Positions 12,791-25,567 are shown, counted from the first letter of the stretch. The stretch: 64,000 bases of DNA from Sindora glabra (GCA_020226215.1 CM035231.1:51674876-51738875), one strand, 5' to 3'. Numbers and translations are program-made. The notes: generated by a model not told the origin, from the sequence alone.

Positions 12791-14050
12791 TATAATACAA
12801 GATTCCTAATTAAACAAAATTAGTCAAACAACTATATAATAAAGTGGCATCAATGAAATTACATATATCATATGATTTGGCTTGTAAAAGAGTCTAAGCA
12901 AGGATTTAATCAATATAGCCATACTAATAGGATACAAGAAGCATTGAAACATTATAAATATTGCATGCTTATTCAAAGGAGTTTAAACCCTAAAATTACA
13001 TTAATAATGTCACACCAATAGGGTGTATCCATCATTAATGCAATATGCTCTTAGACATCCTAGAAGGATAATATTTTCATGTAAACAATCTTATTATATC
13101 CCCAATCTATTACTGGTGTGAATCAAAATGGTTTTTGGTATCCATATATGTATAAAGCTACATAATTAAGGACTCAAAATTTAATAAATATAGCTACACT
13201 TGCAACCAAAGAAAATGACTTCTCACCAAGTCTAGAAAAATTGGGAAGAATGTTCATGAATTTTTACAGACCAAAATTCCATAAATAAAATGTATTTTCA
13301 TATAGTATAAATATTGTAAAATTCAAAATAAATACTTATTGGCCACAAGAAATTCTAGAAAAATTATACATAAATAGGAAATTTGATTTTTTGCAATTTG
13401 GTCAAAATTCGGTCCGAAAAGCCCAGCATGTGAGCTACATGTGCATGGGCCCGCGAATGGGCATTATTTCAGCACGAAGGGTCAATAGACCATGTGCATG
13501 AGCTCATGCACTTTAACATGCATCAGGAACATCTACTATTGTCAGGGATTAGTAGGCGCATGATGCCCACATGTTCTTGAGCACATGGTTCCCATGCACG
13601 GTAGCCAACTAAACAGGCACGTCCATGTGGACCCATGCTCGCACAGTTTTGTTGAGCTCTTCGACTTTAGAAGATTCGTCCATGGTATTTTTCCACCATT
13701 GATGGAGTTTTCAAGCTCCAAAATTTGTGTTTTAGCCCTTTTAATCCAATAAAAATTCATCTAACCTATTTCCAACATAGATTCATGTATTTATTAAAAA
13801 AAATTCAAAATTTGATTCATAATAATCATGATATTTAATACAATCAAGCAACAGAATAATATTCCAAATGCATATAAGAACAAGATTCATGATTCAATTG
13901 AAAGAAAAAATATATTCAAATTATTTTAGAATTAAAATCCTCAATTTTGATAATTTTATGTACAGAAAAGAAAAGGAAAATTGGAAATTTTATAAATTTT
14001 GCCAATACTAATTAAAATTACTCATAATTAGATAATACATACTATCAACT

Positions 14051-14063
14051 TGCTTTGATACCA
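14051..14063 (-). other. Copia A primer-binding site
   Basis: The minus strand reads TGGTATCAAAGCA, matching the usual plant copia primer-binding site TGGTATCAGAGC (complement of the initiator Met-tRNA 3' end) with one change. It lies just inside the 5' LTR and fixes the orientation of the element. Confidence 0.85.
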
Positions 14064-14065
14064 TC

Positions 14066-14529
14066 TTTCAATAGTATGATTAATAAATATAAATATACAA
14101 GTTAATAATAACAATTATGAGTATGCTTGATGCATATTTTAATGAAGCCATTGATCTAGATAAATAGAGTTTGCAACCTACTTCGCCTAGATTTATCCAA
14201 ATAGAGAGAAAGGGAGAGAATATTTTAAGAGTGGTAATCCTTGTTGTGTATATCTCAATGACAACCCTAATCTCTCTATTTAAAGTCATATTTATGATAG
14301 AAAATTATTGACCACTAAAAGGGTTGTAGGTTGGGATATCTATTCATAAGGGCTTATGCATGATTTAACTTATCACAGACTACACACATTAAACTAGGGC
14401 CTAATCTGTTCTAAACTTAATATTAAAACACAAAACTAATTACTTAAATAAATATTCCAATAAATTAATTAATGTTAAGCCATATAATATTATCCAATAA
14501 ATTATTTATTTTATTTTAAATATAACAAT
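14066..14529 (-). repeat. Copia A 5' LTR
   Basis: On the minus strand this LTR of about 460 bp begins TGTTATATTT and ends just before the primer-binding site. Its first 170 bp match the truncated 3' LTR at 8250-8407. Confidence 0.8.
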
Positions 14530-16894
14530 ATATATATTAAATATGACATATTAATATCCTATCAATGAATTACAATAATTTGATAACACATACAAATATA
14601 TTGGCATCAGTATATATTGAAGTACCTATGCCAATTAGTGATTTTTTTATGGAAAATAATTTTCCTCAAGTGTTCATTGACAAGTTGCCACAATATACAT
14701 TTAAATAAAAGTTGAAACACAATACGCATGCTAACTTCAGAAAATATATTTTAAAAATTAGTTACAATATTTTACATCAATTTTAAAAGTTTCGTGGGCT
14801 TATATAATAAATAATTAAATAGTAAATAGATTGAATTCAATGGCATATTTGGTAAAAAAAGGTTTCTAAAAAATTGACAATAGAATAAGCATACTTTTTA
14901 TTTTTATTGACATCCATTTTTATCAAAACAAACTATGGTATATCCTTTTTTTTAATACATTTTTGTGTGGTTTCATGAAATTTATAGTGTCTCTAGATTT
15001 ATTCATTAATGATTAGACTATCAATTTAATGTATATATGTTGTAGAGAATAATTGATCAATTTTTTCAAGTTACAATGTTCAATGTTGGACAATTTATTT
15101 TTCTATTTTAATGGTTCAATTTATAGAAATTTCTTTTTAAATTCTACGCAAAATATCAAAAGAATCAGAAGTTGCGTAGGTGTCTTAGCACAGAATCATG
15201 GTTGTGACTTAATGATTTTTATATTTATTATATTATGAATACTGATAAAATCACATTGGATGTAAGCATTTTATTCAATATTTTTTAATTAACTCACTAA
15301 AAATTAGCAACTATTCTACCACTATAATTTTCAATTAAAAAATATGATACCCATCTAATAAAAAAACTATATTGATAAACCAATTAACTTTATTTATTTC
15401 CAACTTTGATTTTTATTGATGACATTATTGAATAAATAATTTCTTTTTCATTATTATTCATTTTTTTGGACCGAAATATAAATTCTCCCTCATGTCACTT
15501 AACCCACCCACGGAACCATTTACTTCTCGTTACCTTTGTTTAAGTCAAGCCACCAGACGTTAGGCAATGTGGCAATATTTTAGGATAGTCAACCCTACTT
15601 GTTTAGCAGGGCATAGAAAACGTGTCGAATTTTAAAAACTCTTGTGCAAAGCATTTTAATAGACAATTCTGAACATTGAAACTTCAATCATAGAAGTCAA
15701 AGGTTTCCGCTAAAATTTATTTTTGAATTGTAAAGATTTCTTAAATCATGAATACCTATGCATAGCACTTGCTCCATTTTTAATTCATATTTTAATAGTA
15801 TGATAATAAAAACTCAATAACATATTTAATCAATAAATAATAAGTAATCAAATATGATAAATAGGCATATAATATGATTTTTGTTAATTAAAACTATTAT
15901 ATCACTATTATCAAGCAATTATTTTAGTGGAAAGTACAGTAACTTTACGTAGACTTTACATGATAATAGATTGGGATTCAAAATTCAAAGATGGCCTTTG
16001 TTAGGGAGAGAGGAAATCTATTAATAATCTAATTCTAGAGGTAGTTCCAATATGACATCTCACCAAAAATTATTATACTAGTTGGTTAAATAGGTCAATC
16101 TATTTTAACATATTTAATCAATAAATTGACATGATGAGACATTATTATTATTTGAGTTAAGTTTGAGTTAAACTTGGTTTATCACTGATTTCTAACATGA
16201 TAAGAATCTAATACTTGAAATTGAAATACTAGCTCCAAAAAGTGGCCCAGTGTAATTTATCATTTCTAGGCAAGGTTCTAGGTCGCAGTTAGCAAAAATT
16301 ACGGGTCAATATAAAAAAATGTGACTATTATAATACGAATTTACAATTGCAATACAGTTCGTACCAAAAATATTGTGTGCAATATTATGAATGAAGGCCA
16401 TAATTTATAACCTTACTTCTAGCGTAAAAGAGACTTTGAATAACATATGTCCGGGTTTCAAGTTTGGAAGAAATTATTTTGTTGAGTTACACAATTATAT
16501 ATGGGAATTTTCTGTGAGCAATCCCAGTGCAAGCATTCAAGTACGTTTCTGCATTTAGCTTGGAATTAAGAAGTAATTATACAATATGGATAATGCACTT
16601 GATAAATTTCATTCATTAAGGCCAAGTGGCATCATATTGACTTTAAAAGTATTCCCCAATTAAACTTGAAATTGAAGCATACAGGGGATTGTTCTTTAAA
16701 GTAAATTATTTAGGTTGGCTTTCCAGATAAATAGATATATATATATTCAGTGATAATAGCAGTGGTTAAATCACTGTATACACACATATGAGGATTAAGG
16801 ATTGAACCCTAAATGCAGTAGAAGGCACAAAATCTTTAAGCGATATTGAATGCCATTAGAATTGAACACTCTTGGTGATAAAAAGATATTTATT
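14530..16894. other. No gene seen
   Basis: AT-rich, with no domain readable in six frames. The open frame 15053-15238 (plus) is low-complexity. The stretch 16270-16420 resembles the dispersed small repeat described at 42360. Otherwise it is unrecognised spacer between Copia A and block h. Confidence 0.45.
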
Positions 16895-19116
16895 TACCTG
16901 TTTTCTGGATGAGTTGTTTGATTGTAAAATCTGAAGTTAATTGTGCAGTAATTAACAAATGATTAGAAAGCACATGCCTAGGGTTTTAAAATGCGGTCCA
17001 CAACTACAATATCATGCATAATATTGTGGTTATGGACCACAATTATCTGCAATTTTTTTTATAATTTTGTGCCACAATGGCTTCCTTTATCTACAATTTT
17101 ATTAATCGCAAAAAAAAAGCAACCATAATTTACAATACTGATAAGAAGAATTTTATTTGACACATTTTAACCTGGAAAAGATAGATTGAGTTTATTCTCT
17201 CAAGGATGTTTTGTATTGTAAAATTTCATTTCTTTGCATATAAAAAGGGAAGATGTAATATTTATATATTTTGATTAAAAATTTACTATATCTAATGCCG
17301 TAATAATAATGGAGAAACTGACTTCATCTTTAAAACAGAATATTATTTTCTATCATTCTACATTTAAATTAAACAAATAATGTATTTTTTATTATCTTAA
17401 TATTTTATAATTATATTTTTATAAAACTTCACGTGTAAAACACCTTCAGCAGAAGGATACGTGGCAACATTAAATAGATGTCATACAAGACCCGACAATC
17501 ATAGTTTAATTGAATACCATATTTATCCACTTGTTTTACTCTAGATAAGCTCTTTGATTGTGAAATATGATGTTTTATTCTAGGTACATTATTTGATCGT
17601 AAAATATGAATTCAAAGACTTTATGTTTTTTTTTAATAAATTCGACATCTTACGTGTCATGTGCGAGGCGATAATCAATTGACTTCACAACATTCCAGCC
17701 AGAATGCATGCACGCAACTCTTGATGAGTTGAATTCCCTTAGCTGTATTCGTAGTCAACCGCATCGTGACATTAACAAATGGTTATGTGTGCACTTCATT
17801 CTAGAATCATATAATTCCTTCACATTAAATTCTTCGTATGCGCCAAATTGCTGGTCCATGTTTGGTTATTATGCAAATCGCAATTAAAAAATAAATGTAT
17901 AAACACTAGGAAAGTAAGCTATCCCTGTTCATTGCCTCACAAATTTTATGCTTATTACTTGGTTGTTACCCACAAGGAAATTTGGGGGCTGTTTCCTATG
18001 TTGATCAAATAATGTATTGGAAGGAATAATTGGTTGTTGATAAATGATTTTGAGAAATAAACATGGGAACATATTCTTAAAAAAATATATTGTAAACACA
18101 ATACTTATAGTGTGTTTGGGAATTAGGAGGGTATGGAAAAGGAAGATAATAGAGGAGAATGGGAGAGAGAAGAGTAGAAGGTTAAGTCATAACTTTCCCT
18201 CCCTTGTTTGGATGTCTAGAACTATGCAAAGAAAACCAACGAATGATTAAATCAAAATGTTTAATTAATTAATATGTATTTTCAGAAGTTTTACCCTTTC
18301 CTGAAAATTTATTAATAAACTTTTTACAGTTAATTTTTTTTTAAAATCTCTTTTAAATTTTTTTAAATTCTTTCTCTACGAAATAATTGGCCAAGTTAAT
18401 ATACAATAATATCATAGCTCTTGTTTAAAAGGTTTATAAAAAAGAATTACTCTGAGTTGACTTAATATGATCCTTATTTGAAAAAATAAATAATGATCAA
18501 ACCCACATTCATTCTAAAAATTATATAAACGAGTTAAAATAAGGATAAAATGTATATAAGACTACAAGTAAATAAATATGTATCATACTTGTCAAATCAT
18601 GATCTTATTAATAAGAAAAAGATAATTTTACATTATTTATTAAAAATTACAACTATAATATGTAATTTGTGTGTTTCATACATCAGATATGTTTGAGAAA
18701 GGTAAATAATATATTTCATATTAAAATGTAAATAATAGTGGAGTGTTAGATATAAATTGAAAAATAAGATAGATTCATAATAGTAAATTAAGTGGATAAT
18801 ATTCAAAAACTCCATAATTTGAAGGATTGCAAAATGCATGAGTGAAAGGATTTAGAAGGTCAATTATAAACTCTCATTTCGTATATTTCCCATCTTAAAC
18901 AAAACTTTCAAATAAAAAAAAGTATAACACTTAACCTTTCCTCCATCCAAACATATCATACAAAATGAATGAAGGCCATTGGGTGTTAATCACAATAAGG
19001 AAAGAAGAACTCCATTTTACTGTAGAAATAATACAAATAATGTAAATGTAGATGATTTTTTAAAAAATAAACATGTTATATTTTCTTATTCAATTTGATA
19101 ATATTATTCACTAATT

Positions 19117-19151
<35 letters not shown>

Positions 19152-19500
19152 CATTTGAATGTTGAGTAAAAAATTTACCTTGTTGTTTTGTATTTTCGAG
19201 ATTTTCAATTGTTTAAGGTTGTGCCAAGTCTAGTATAGAGGGAGGTGACTAGTGCACCAGATACAGACACTAGTGTGAAGGTCCGTATTCATGTTATTTT
19301 TTGAGAGTTTGCTATTGTATGTTTATATGAAAAATCAATTAATATAATAAAATTAATTAATAAATATTTATTTTTATCTCTACACCGAAAAAGTTTAGAG
19401 TAGGGCTCAAAGGCTACCTACCATGCACATCTTTGCTCACTTCATATGATCAAGAAGGTGCTCAGCTTCTACCATCTTCACAAATGAGTCCTTCATCGTT
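16895..19500 (+). repeat. Blocks h and a, copy 2
   Basis: Collinear with 4745-7300 throughout. From 18985 it also aligns with 1-690, including the part around 19380-19500 that copy 1 at 6890-7300 has lost. It runs without a break into block b at 19505, giving the complete order h-a-b-c-d-e in this unit. No conserved reading frame is present. Confidence 0.8.
19120..19149. repeat. (AT)n microsatellite
   Basis: An uninterrupted AT run of about 14 units inside block a. The two other copies of block a have only short, interrupted AT tracts at this point, so the expansion is specific to this copy. Confidence 0.95.
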
Positions 19501-19867
19501 GGAGTCATTTAGTTCCGTTTAGAATTAAGGTTTTATAAGAAATTGAAATTTTTGCAAAGTAAAATTATTTTTCTTTGGAGGAGAGTCTTCAAATTGTTTA
19601 GTTAATAATAAGAAATAAATTCTTACCAGAAGATTTTATTTAAAAGAGAAGTTTCCAATTTTATTTAAAAGAGAAGTAGATAAGAAACTTTCTCCACTTT
19701 GTGGGAAGTAGTACTTTTTGAGAAGTTCTACTTCTGATTTTACCAATTAGTAATTAACTAAATATTCACCTATCTTTTATTTCTTGAAAAGTTGTACTTT
19801 CTACATAATTTTCTATCAATTAAACAACCTCCTTATTTATGAAGCCACGTTATCAAAATTTTCCTTA

Positions 19868-19990
19868 AGTTGGAGGAGTCAGGATTTTCTACCCTCAACA
19901 AATGCACTGGCGTTTGTTAAAGATGCACTTTCTCAACAACGGTTATTTTCCAAAATTCAACTTTCGAGTTCAATGTCACGCTGCCGCAAC
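19868..19990 (+). pseudogene. Exon-like segment ending at a conserved splice donor
   Basis: One plus-strand frame is open from before 19868 to a perfect donor at 19991 (CGCAAC|GTAAGT). Its translation includes FLPSTNAL and later FSKIQLSSS. The same segment occurs at 42893-42940, where the donor reads GTAAGC, and, inverted, at 2178-2310, where the donor is GTAAGT. In the inverted copy the frame is interrupted by a stop. Conservation centres on the bases just before the donor. It could be the end of an old exon, or of a 5' untranslated exon, of a gene facing the block-c gene. I do not recognise the protein and see no following exon. Confidence 0.3.
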
Positions 19991-20399
19991 GTAAGTTCAG
20001 CTTTTTTTAGTTCATTACCGGAGACTTTATGTTGTAAAGTAATACTACTGTCACAATTTTATACTCACTCTCTGTCTACTTTCTCTCGTGTCATTAAAAT
20101 TAAGAATCGTAACATCCATAATTTTTTGCGGAAAGATAGAGAATGACTTTAAGATAATAAACAATCGCAATTTTACACTATAATAATCTTGATTTTTTTT
20201 ATATTTGTCCGTAAGTTTACAGATCGTAGCAAAATTACAGCCATAATGTATAATCATGATTTATCCTACTTTGTAAGCTAATAGCATGCATAATTCGATT
20301 CATATATAAAACGGATATTTGTTAGAAATGGGGACAATAGAAGAACAGAAAGAGCCCCACTTCCCCAATCATTACAAACGACTTCACATATAAGCCAGA

Positions 20400-20405
20400 T
20401 TTATT
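20400..20405 (-). other. Polyadenylation signal, gene copy 1
   Basis: AATAAA on the minus strand about 195 nt beyond the stop codon of the gene at 20599-21765. The equivalent position is AATAAA in the inverted block (1843-1848, plus strand) and ATTAAA in gene copy 2 (43254-43259, minus). Confidence 0.5.
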
Positions 20406-20598
20406 AGAAACTTAGACAATAGAAGAGCTGTAAGAGCCCTCCATCATTACAAACTACTACAACCGTCGCTCGATTTTAATAATTAGTGGCAGATTTTTTC
20501 AGAAAGCATCATACAATAAAAGATATAATAATTCTTATCAAATTTCTTCACTTCTTCAATAATAGTAAGATAGCAAGTTCCCATATTTGTGGTGGAAA

Positions 20599-21765
20599 TT
20601 AGTGCTTTTTTGGGTTGAAATCAAGTTGATAATTGTTTCCCTTAGAAGCACCAAGATGATTGACAACATGTCGTACAGTAATCTCCATCGGATTGCCGTA
20701 GCCAGCATAGGCACCAGAATTGATGGTTGCACGGGTTAAATTGATTTTGCCACCGCAATCAGTATTGAATGCATTGTTAGTACCACTGCACCCTTCCGGA
20801 GGGTTCTCATCAGCAACAGTGTGGTTGGGGTAACCCGCGGCATAGCCAAAGTTAATAGTCACACCCTCTGCTTCTATCTCTGAGCCCTTACCGGTGGCGT
20901 TGAATGCGCTTTGAGTGCCCATAACATTAGAATCTGAAAAGTGAAAACAAATTTGATAACCCTATTAGCATTGCCATTGATAATACAACCAATTGGATTG
21001 GTCACTCCTTTCAATCACAAACTCGCATCTATATAATGAAAAGTTTTTGTATGATCCAATTATAATCGAAATATTTAAGAATTTTTCCTTGCATACTGGT
21101 TTTAGATTGCAACTGGGATTGTTATGCAAAAAATAAACTCGTGAACAAATATCATTGTTGCGGCGTGTTGGGGGTGAAGTCGACTTCTATCTAACATTCA
21201 ATGATATCTCGCCATACAGTACGTACTATCATAATCGAGAGGCATCATGTCATGACCTAAAGTAGAGACGATGGAAGAGAAAGAAGAAAATCAGAGTTGA
21301 AGAGAGGGGAGAGTGTCGACCGACATGCTTAGCATTCTATGGCATTTGTACTGGGGGCCGGAATTCTAGAGTCTTCTGATACCATTAAAATATTTTATAG
21401 TTATTGTCTCTAATTCTTTGTAAAACACAATTAGTTTTATGATTCTACTACTAAATTGTTGTCAATGTTGTTATTACGAACAACACTAATTATAATTTTC
21501 TACAGTGTTGCACGACAGTAAAACTGCAAATAAAATCCATACTTTGGAATTATAATCTGTCAAATCAATTACCATTCCAATACCCAACATAGCCTAAAAT
21601 TACTGTTCTGAAAATTGATGCAATAATAATATTGGGGTTACAGACATCATGATATATATACTAATCACAGCTATAGTAATAAGCTTAGAACTTAGAAGAC
21701 TTACCTTCATCCGTTATGGATTTGTCTTGGGATTTGTTTGGTTTAGAACTTTCTCTGCCAGCCAT
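20599..21765 (-). CDS. Small duplicated-motif protein, copy 1 (two exons)
   Basis: I do not recognise this family. Proposed structure: exon 1 at 21705-21765 (61 nt, starts ATGGCTGGCAG), intron at 20934-21704, exon 2 at 20599-20933; 131 residues. The donor reads GAAG|GTAAGT and the acceptor TTTTCAG|ATT. The split codon G|AT gives Asp, so DSNVxGTQ lines up with EPNVSGTQ of the paralog at 43466-44047. A start at the ATG at 20922 would lack exon 1 and place translation just after a splice acceptor. Residues 1-23 are charged and hydrophilic (SSKPNKSQDKS). The rest holds two copies of one motif, GTQSAFNATG..(V)TIN.GYAAG and GTNNAFNTD..(A)TINSGAYAG, separated by NPPEGC. No signal peptide or membrane segment is visible, so a soluble intracellular protein is likely. 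Over about 85 residues it is roughly four-fifths identical to the paralog, better conserved than the flanking DNA, which suggests selection on the protein. Function is unknown. Confidence 0.75.
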
Positions 21766-21837
21766 TATGAGAGAACACTGAGTTGTGCCGAGAATACGGA
21801 AATCTATGTGAGATGCCTTAGAAGGGATATGCTCCTC

Positions 21838-21844
21838 TATTTAT
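21838..21844 (-). promoter_or_regulatory. Candidate TATA box, gene copy 1
   Basis: ATAAATA on the minus strand in the context TGATAAATAGAG, 73 nt upstream of the proposed ATG at 21765. An alternative is the TATATATA tract at about 21862-21872. The spacing leaves room for a short 5' leader. Confidence 0.4.
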
Positions 21845-21865
21845 CAATGTCTGTGTGTGTACATA

Positions 21866-22450
21866 TATATAATACATGAAACATGAGCAAATTTGGCAAA
21901 CACTGCCCCTTGTCTTCATCTTTTATCTGTAAAGATCAGAAAAATAACGGGTGCCACGAAAAATTTTAGAACTATTGTCTCTTGTATTAGAACAAGTTAG
22001 TAAACTACCATCTAAATATTAATATTCACTAAATTGTGATCTCAAAATATCTTATTTGATAAAATAGAGGACACAATAATACTCAAATTTTAATGCCGCT
22101 GAACTAAAAAATACTTTCTTATAATTGTGGTCTTGCATGACCAAGTACGTTGGATATATGATTCATTAGTATTAATCACGTTAGGCTCTAGAACAACAAC
22201 CACAACTTTGAATTACTTGTCCATTGGAGTATAAAGATGCACAGTTTTTCTTTAGAAAATTGCAAAACGTTTTCCTGGAAAAAAGGACATGAATAGTGTT
22301 TCTAATTTTAAATTGATCGTTGATAGTATTTCTAATTGTCCATCCATTGAAGCAGATGGATTGCGGCGGTCGGCTGCCTGAGCTTGCACTAACTGCCCAC
22401 TGCCGACGGCTGACCACCCTTTGTTGATGTGTAACTCATTTAGACTTTGT
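21866..22450 (-). repeat. Upstream part of block c, copy 1
   Basis: Aligns with 44440-44960, upstream of gene copy 2. Shared landmarks are 'atgagcaaatttg', 'cgttggatatatgattcat' against 'ccatatatgattcat', and 'caacaaccacaactttg' against 'caactaccgcaactttg'. The paired sequence resumes outside the part where the two genes differ, which limits the replaced segment to the 5' part of the gene. The open frame 22181-22417 on the minus strand is not conserved and is left out. Confidence 0.7.
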
Positions 22451-22729
22451 TTAATTTATCAGAAGTTACTTTCGGTTAGAACATCTCATTTATTTATTTG
22501 TATAAAATAGAGAAGTGTTATGTTACTTGTATAATATAATTAAAATTTTATGATATTTAATATTTTGATAGTGGGAGAAAAAAACTTCCTTTTTGAAATG
22601 AAAGATATTATTTTTCATCACACTCTTCATTTTCAATATTAAATGATTAAAATATTTTTTATTACTTCAATATTTTTAACTATACTCCTATAAAAATATT
22701 TTTTAAACAAATAGAACATAATTTTGAAT

Positions 22730-23360
22730 CCAAAGCCAGGTATTCATTCATATTTTTATTGCAGCACAATTTTAGGTGCAGCTTATATTAAGATCGTTCT
22801 TTGTTTAACGTTTGTTTTTCTTTTTATTGTTTGATTGCCTTTTTATTTGTTCTATTAATTATTCTTTTACTTATTTTATGACCAGTTTAATTGCTAATAT
22901 TTTTTACTCATTTTTTTAAAATGCATTCCTTCCCTAGAAGTTTACCCTCGTAGATAAGTTAAAAAAAATTGACTGTCCCATTTCTTAAATGCTTATATCA
23001 AAACAATGAAAAATTCAAATAGAAAGTATTATAATTAAATACACAGAATTATAGCTAAAATGTAAGTTAGTATATTAACGTTTATTATTATAAAACTTAT
23101 GACACCACATAAAAACTAAGTTGATCTAGCTTGTTATTTGATTCAAAAGCACCGTGTGAGCGTAAACAATAGTATTCCAACATTTAAATATCCAAGTGGT
23201 ATTATTTTATTAATGCTAAAATAGCATGATGATGAAACTAACTATTTAGTAAAATATTACATTCACTTAAGTTCAAGCACTTAATTGTACTCATTTTGCA
23301 ATTAATAATATATATAAAATTATTAAAGGATATGAATTGTGAGGTAAGTTTAGGTAAATA
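22730..23360 (+). repeat. Block d, copy 1
   Basis: Collinear with 45400-45920 through 'aaaacaatgaaaaattcaa', 'gctaaaatgtaagtta' and 'cacttaattgtac'. Noncoding. Confidence 0.7.
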
Positions 23361-23439
23361 TTTTATTGGTGAACAACATAAAGAAAAGAAAGGGAAGGGA
23401 AGCTCAAGGGATTGGGGCAAAGCAAGAAACTAAAATTTG

Positions 23440-24060
23440 GAAAGGTTAAACATAGTTTTATTAAAAACTATAATGGAAATGTGTTAAATTTTAGGAAAGT
23501 AAATGTAAATTTTCTTTAAGAAGAAACTCAAATTCGTAGGGAAAATTGTGATTTTCCCTATTTCACCCCAATACCTAAGTACGCTTCGCCATTGCAAGTG
23601 ATAATATTTCCTTTGTTTGAATTTGGTTTTGTTTAAAATAGGAAAACGATGAGGTTTATTCAAAGCCTTCCAAACCTTCAATATTATATATTCCTTCAAA
23701 TTTGAAAAAATTTGGAAAGTCTTCTATTTAATTTATTATTTTAACGATGTTTAATATTTAATTTACGTATAATTTGTGCCAATGATAAGACCTGATTAAG
23801 GAAAAACCAACCCATTTGAATTTATAAAAAATATAATTATAAATTTTTAATAAAAATATACAATTATTTTTATTAATAATAATTAGACCTATATTTATTT
23901 ACTTATATTCATTGATCTTTATTTTAAGTCGTTAAAAACCATTCATATTAATTCTAAAGTGAATATGGATTAGGTTATTATTAACCTTGTCAATTAAGAG
24001 TTATATGATGAACTCATGATTATTTTTTTCATAAACTACTTGAGTAAAAATTATAGTATT
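23440..24060 (+). repeat. Block e, copy 2
   Basis: Collinear with 4100-4744. In this unit it follows block d, fixing the order c-d-e. The open frame 23484-23699 on the minus strand is broken in the other copy and is not a gene. Confidence 0.75.
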
Positions 24061-24539
24061 ATTGTACATTAACTTAATATTTTATTTGTTCAAGAGAAGT
24101 CAACTTCTTGTTGGCCTATATATGCACTTGTTCCCTAAGTGTTACTCTAATAAAAATCTTAATAATATTGTGAAAGTAAGCTAACTTGCTTGATCCATTG
24201 CAGAATGATAACTATCTAATATTTTGTAATTAATTATTGGCCACTATAATATTTTATGACATCATTTTTTGTATCATCTTTTTTTTAGTGACGACATCAT
24301 TTGTTGTAACGTTACTTCTAGAAAATTAATAGAATTTTTATAGCTTTTATTTTGTTTTTCCACATTAGCAGCGCTATATAATAACCGTAATTTTTATAAT
24401 TTTATTATAGTATTTATATATATTTATAATTTTATTAATTATAATATAATTATAATTACAACTGTAATTACAATTTTAAAGTGATGATGATAATATTTGT
24501 ATTGACTTTATATATGAGAAGACTTTTTGAGAGTACATC

Positions 24540-25135
24540 TAATTTGTTTATATACTGAATTTGTTTTCTTAGAGTTTTAATACAGTGATTGCTTTGATGT
24601 TTCCTATAAACTTGTATGTTTTGATAAATGTACCAAAGGAATCTCCCGATGTTTGCCTGACAACAAAGCTTTTAATTTCTTTTTAAGCCTATCAATTTCT
24701 TGTTACATGGGTTCTCTATGCATGAATTTTAATTTCAGCTGATTGTTTCAGGGTTGAATTAATCATTAACACTTTGTTCTAATATTGAGTTGAGCATATT
24801 CAATTAACGAACCAGAGATAATCAATATTCAATTATTTTAATACTTTGATTGCAGGGCAAAGCAAGTGTAAATGTTTTTTAATGATGTGGTTCGGTGACG
24901 ATAGTTAGGTGGTGTTAGTATATATAGAGAAAACATGAATTCGATTTAAACTTTTTGATTTAATAATATTGGCAAATAATATAACAAGCAAAATCATCTT
25001 TTATTCCTTGTGTTAATAATCTTGAACATACACCCATAATTTTATATTAACGAGATTTTGTTACTTCATTTTTCAATTGATTTTGCATTATTTAAATATA
25101 TTATTAAATAATTTACATACTTAAAAATATGCATA
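24540..25135 (+). repeat. Block f, copy 1
   Basis: Aligns with 49260-49817 and again with 49818-50770. Landmarks are 'gattgctttgatgt', 'aacaaagcttttaatttctt' and 'gttgagcatattcaatta'. It breaks off where Copia C begins; its continuation, block g, resumes at 35386. Confidence 0.75.
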
Positions 25136-25138
25136 ATT

Positions 25139-25567
25139 TGGACCTTATATTCAGTAATTTAAGTAATGTAAAAATATTTGGCCCAAACTAAATTAACAAT
25201 TCAGTTGGCTCAAGTGGTGGTATAACCAATGAATGTGGTATCAAATAATTCCTCGTGATAGGTCAACCTACTTCTAGTTATATGTTATAAAACCTTTTGT
25301 TAATATGATCACATCCCATTTGTTTTAAATTGATGTTTTTCCAAAACACACTAATAATTAGGATTCATTGGAAGAGTTCCTCTTGTTGATCATTTGATGA
25401 GTTGTAATGTATGTCAAGATGTTAGAGTAGATGGTGACTTATTTGATATTCATCACTAGCATGGATGTGAAAGGTGCTTTAGGTATTATTATAATTTTAT
25501 ATCTGTTTGATATTGCACTAGTTTACATGATCCAGTGGGAATTTAATTTCATAAGATTGTAATAATT
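25139..25567 (+). repeat. Copia C 5' LTR
   Basis: Aligns with 34918-35385 over its length: 'cctacttctagttatatg' against 'ccacttctagttacatg', 'tattcatcactag' in both, and 'gtgggaattt' against 'gtgggatttt'. It also contains a tRNA-like pair of boxes ('ttggctcaagtggtgg', 'aggtcaacc'), probably chance. Confidence 0.75.

Larger units (their letters stand above)
8250..14529 (-). mobile_element. Copia A: decayed Ty1/copia LTR retrotransposon
   Basis: The element reads on the minus strand. Its 5' LTR is at 14066-14529, followed by a primer-binding site for initiator Met-tRNA, a leader of about 1.2 kb, gag, protease/integrase, reverse transcriptase and RNase H, then a partial 3' LTR at 8250-8407. Gene order integrase before reverse transcriptase marks it as copia rather than gypsy. 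Both LTRs begin with TGTTATATTT on the minus strand. The polyprotein carries many stops and frameshifts, so it cannot be autonomous. It lies between two block-h/a copies where blocks b to e are missing. Confidence 0.93.
19505..20500 (+). repeat. Block b, copy 2 (3' flank of gene copy 1)
   Basis: Found again at 42845-43400 (direct, partial) and 1752-2685 (inverted). It contains the 3' untranslated part of the minus-strand gene next to it, including the AATAAA at 20400-20405, and further out an exon-like segment on the opposite strand (19868-19990). The b blocks are more alike than blocks h or e, at least around these two features. Confidence 0.8.

Noticed and set aside
22181..22417. 78-codon frame upstream of gene copy 1
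   Set aside because: The corresponding part of copy 2 (44700-44960) does not keep the frame.
25195..25280. tRNA-derived SINE in the stretch with A-box- and B-box-like words
   Set aside because: The same sequence occurs at both ends of Copia C as part of a 430-470 bp LTR, with a primer-binding-site-like sequence following the first. An LTR explains it better.
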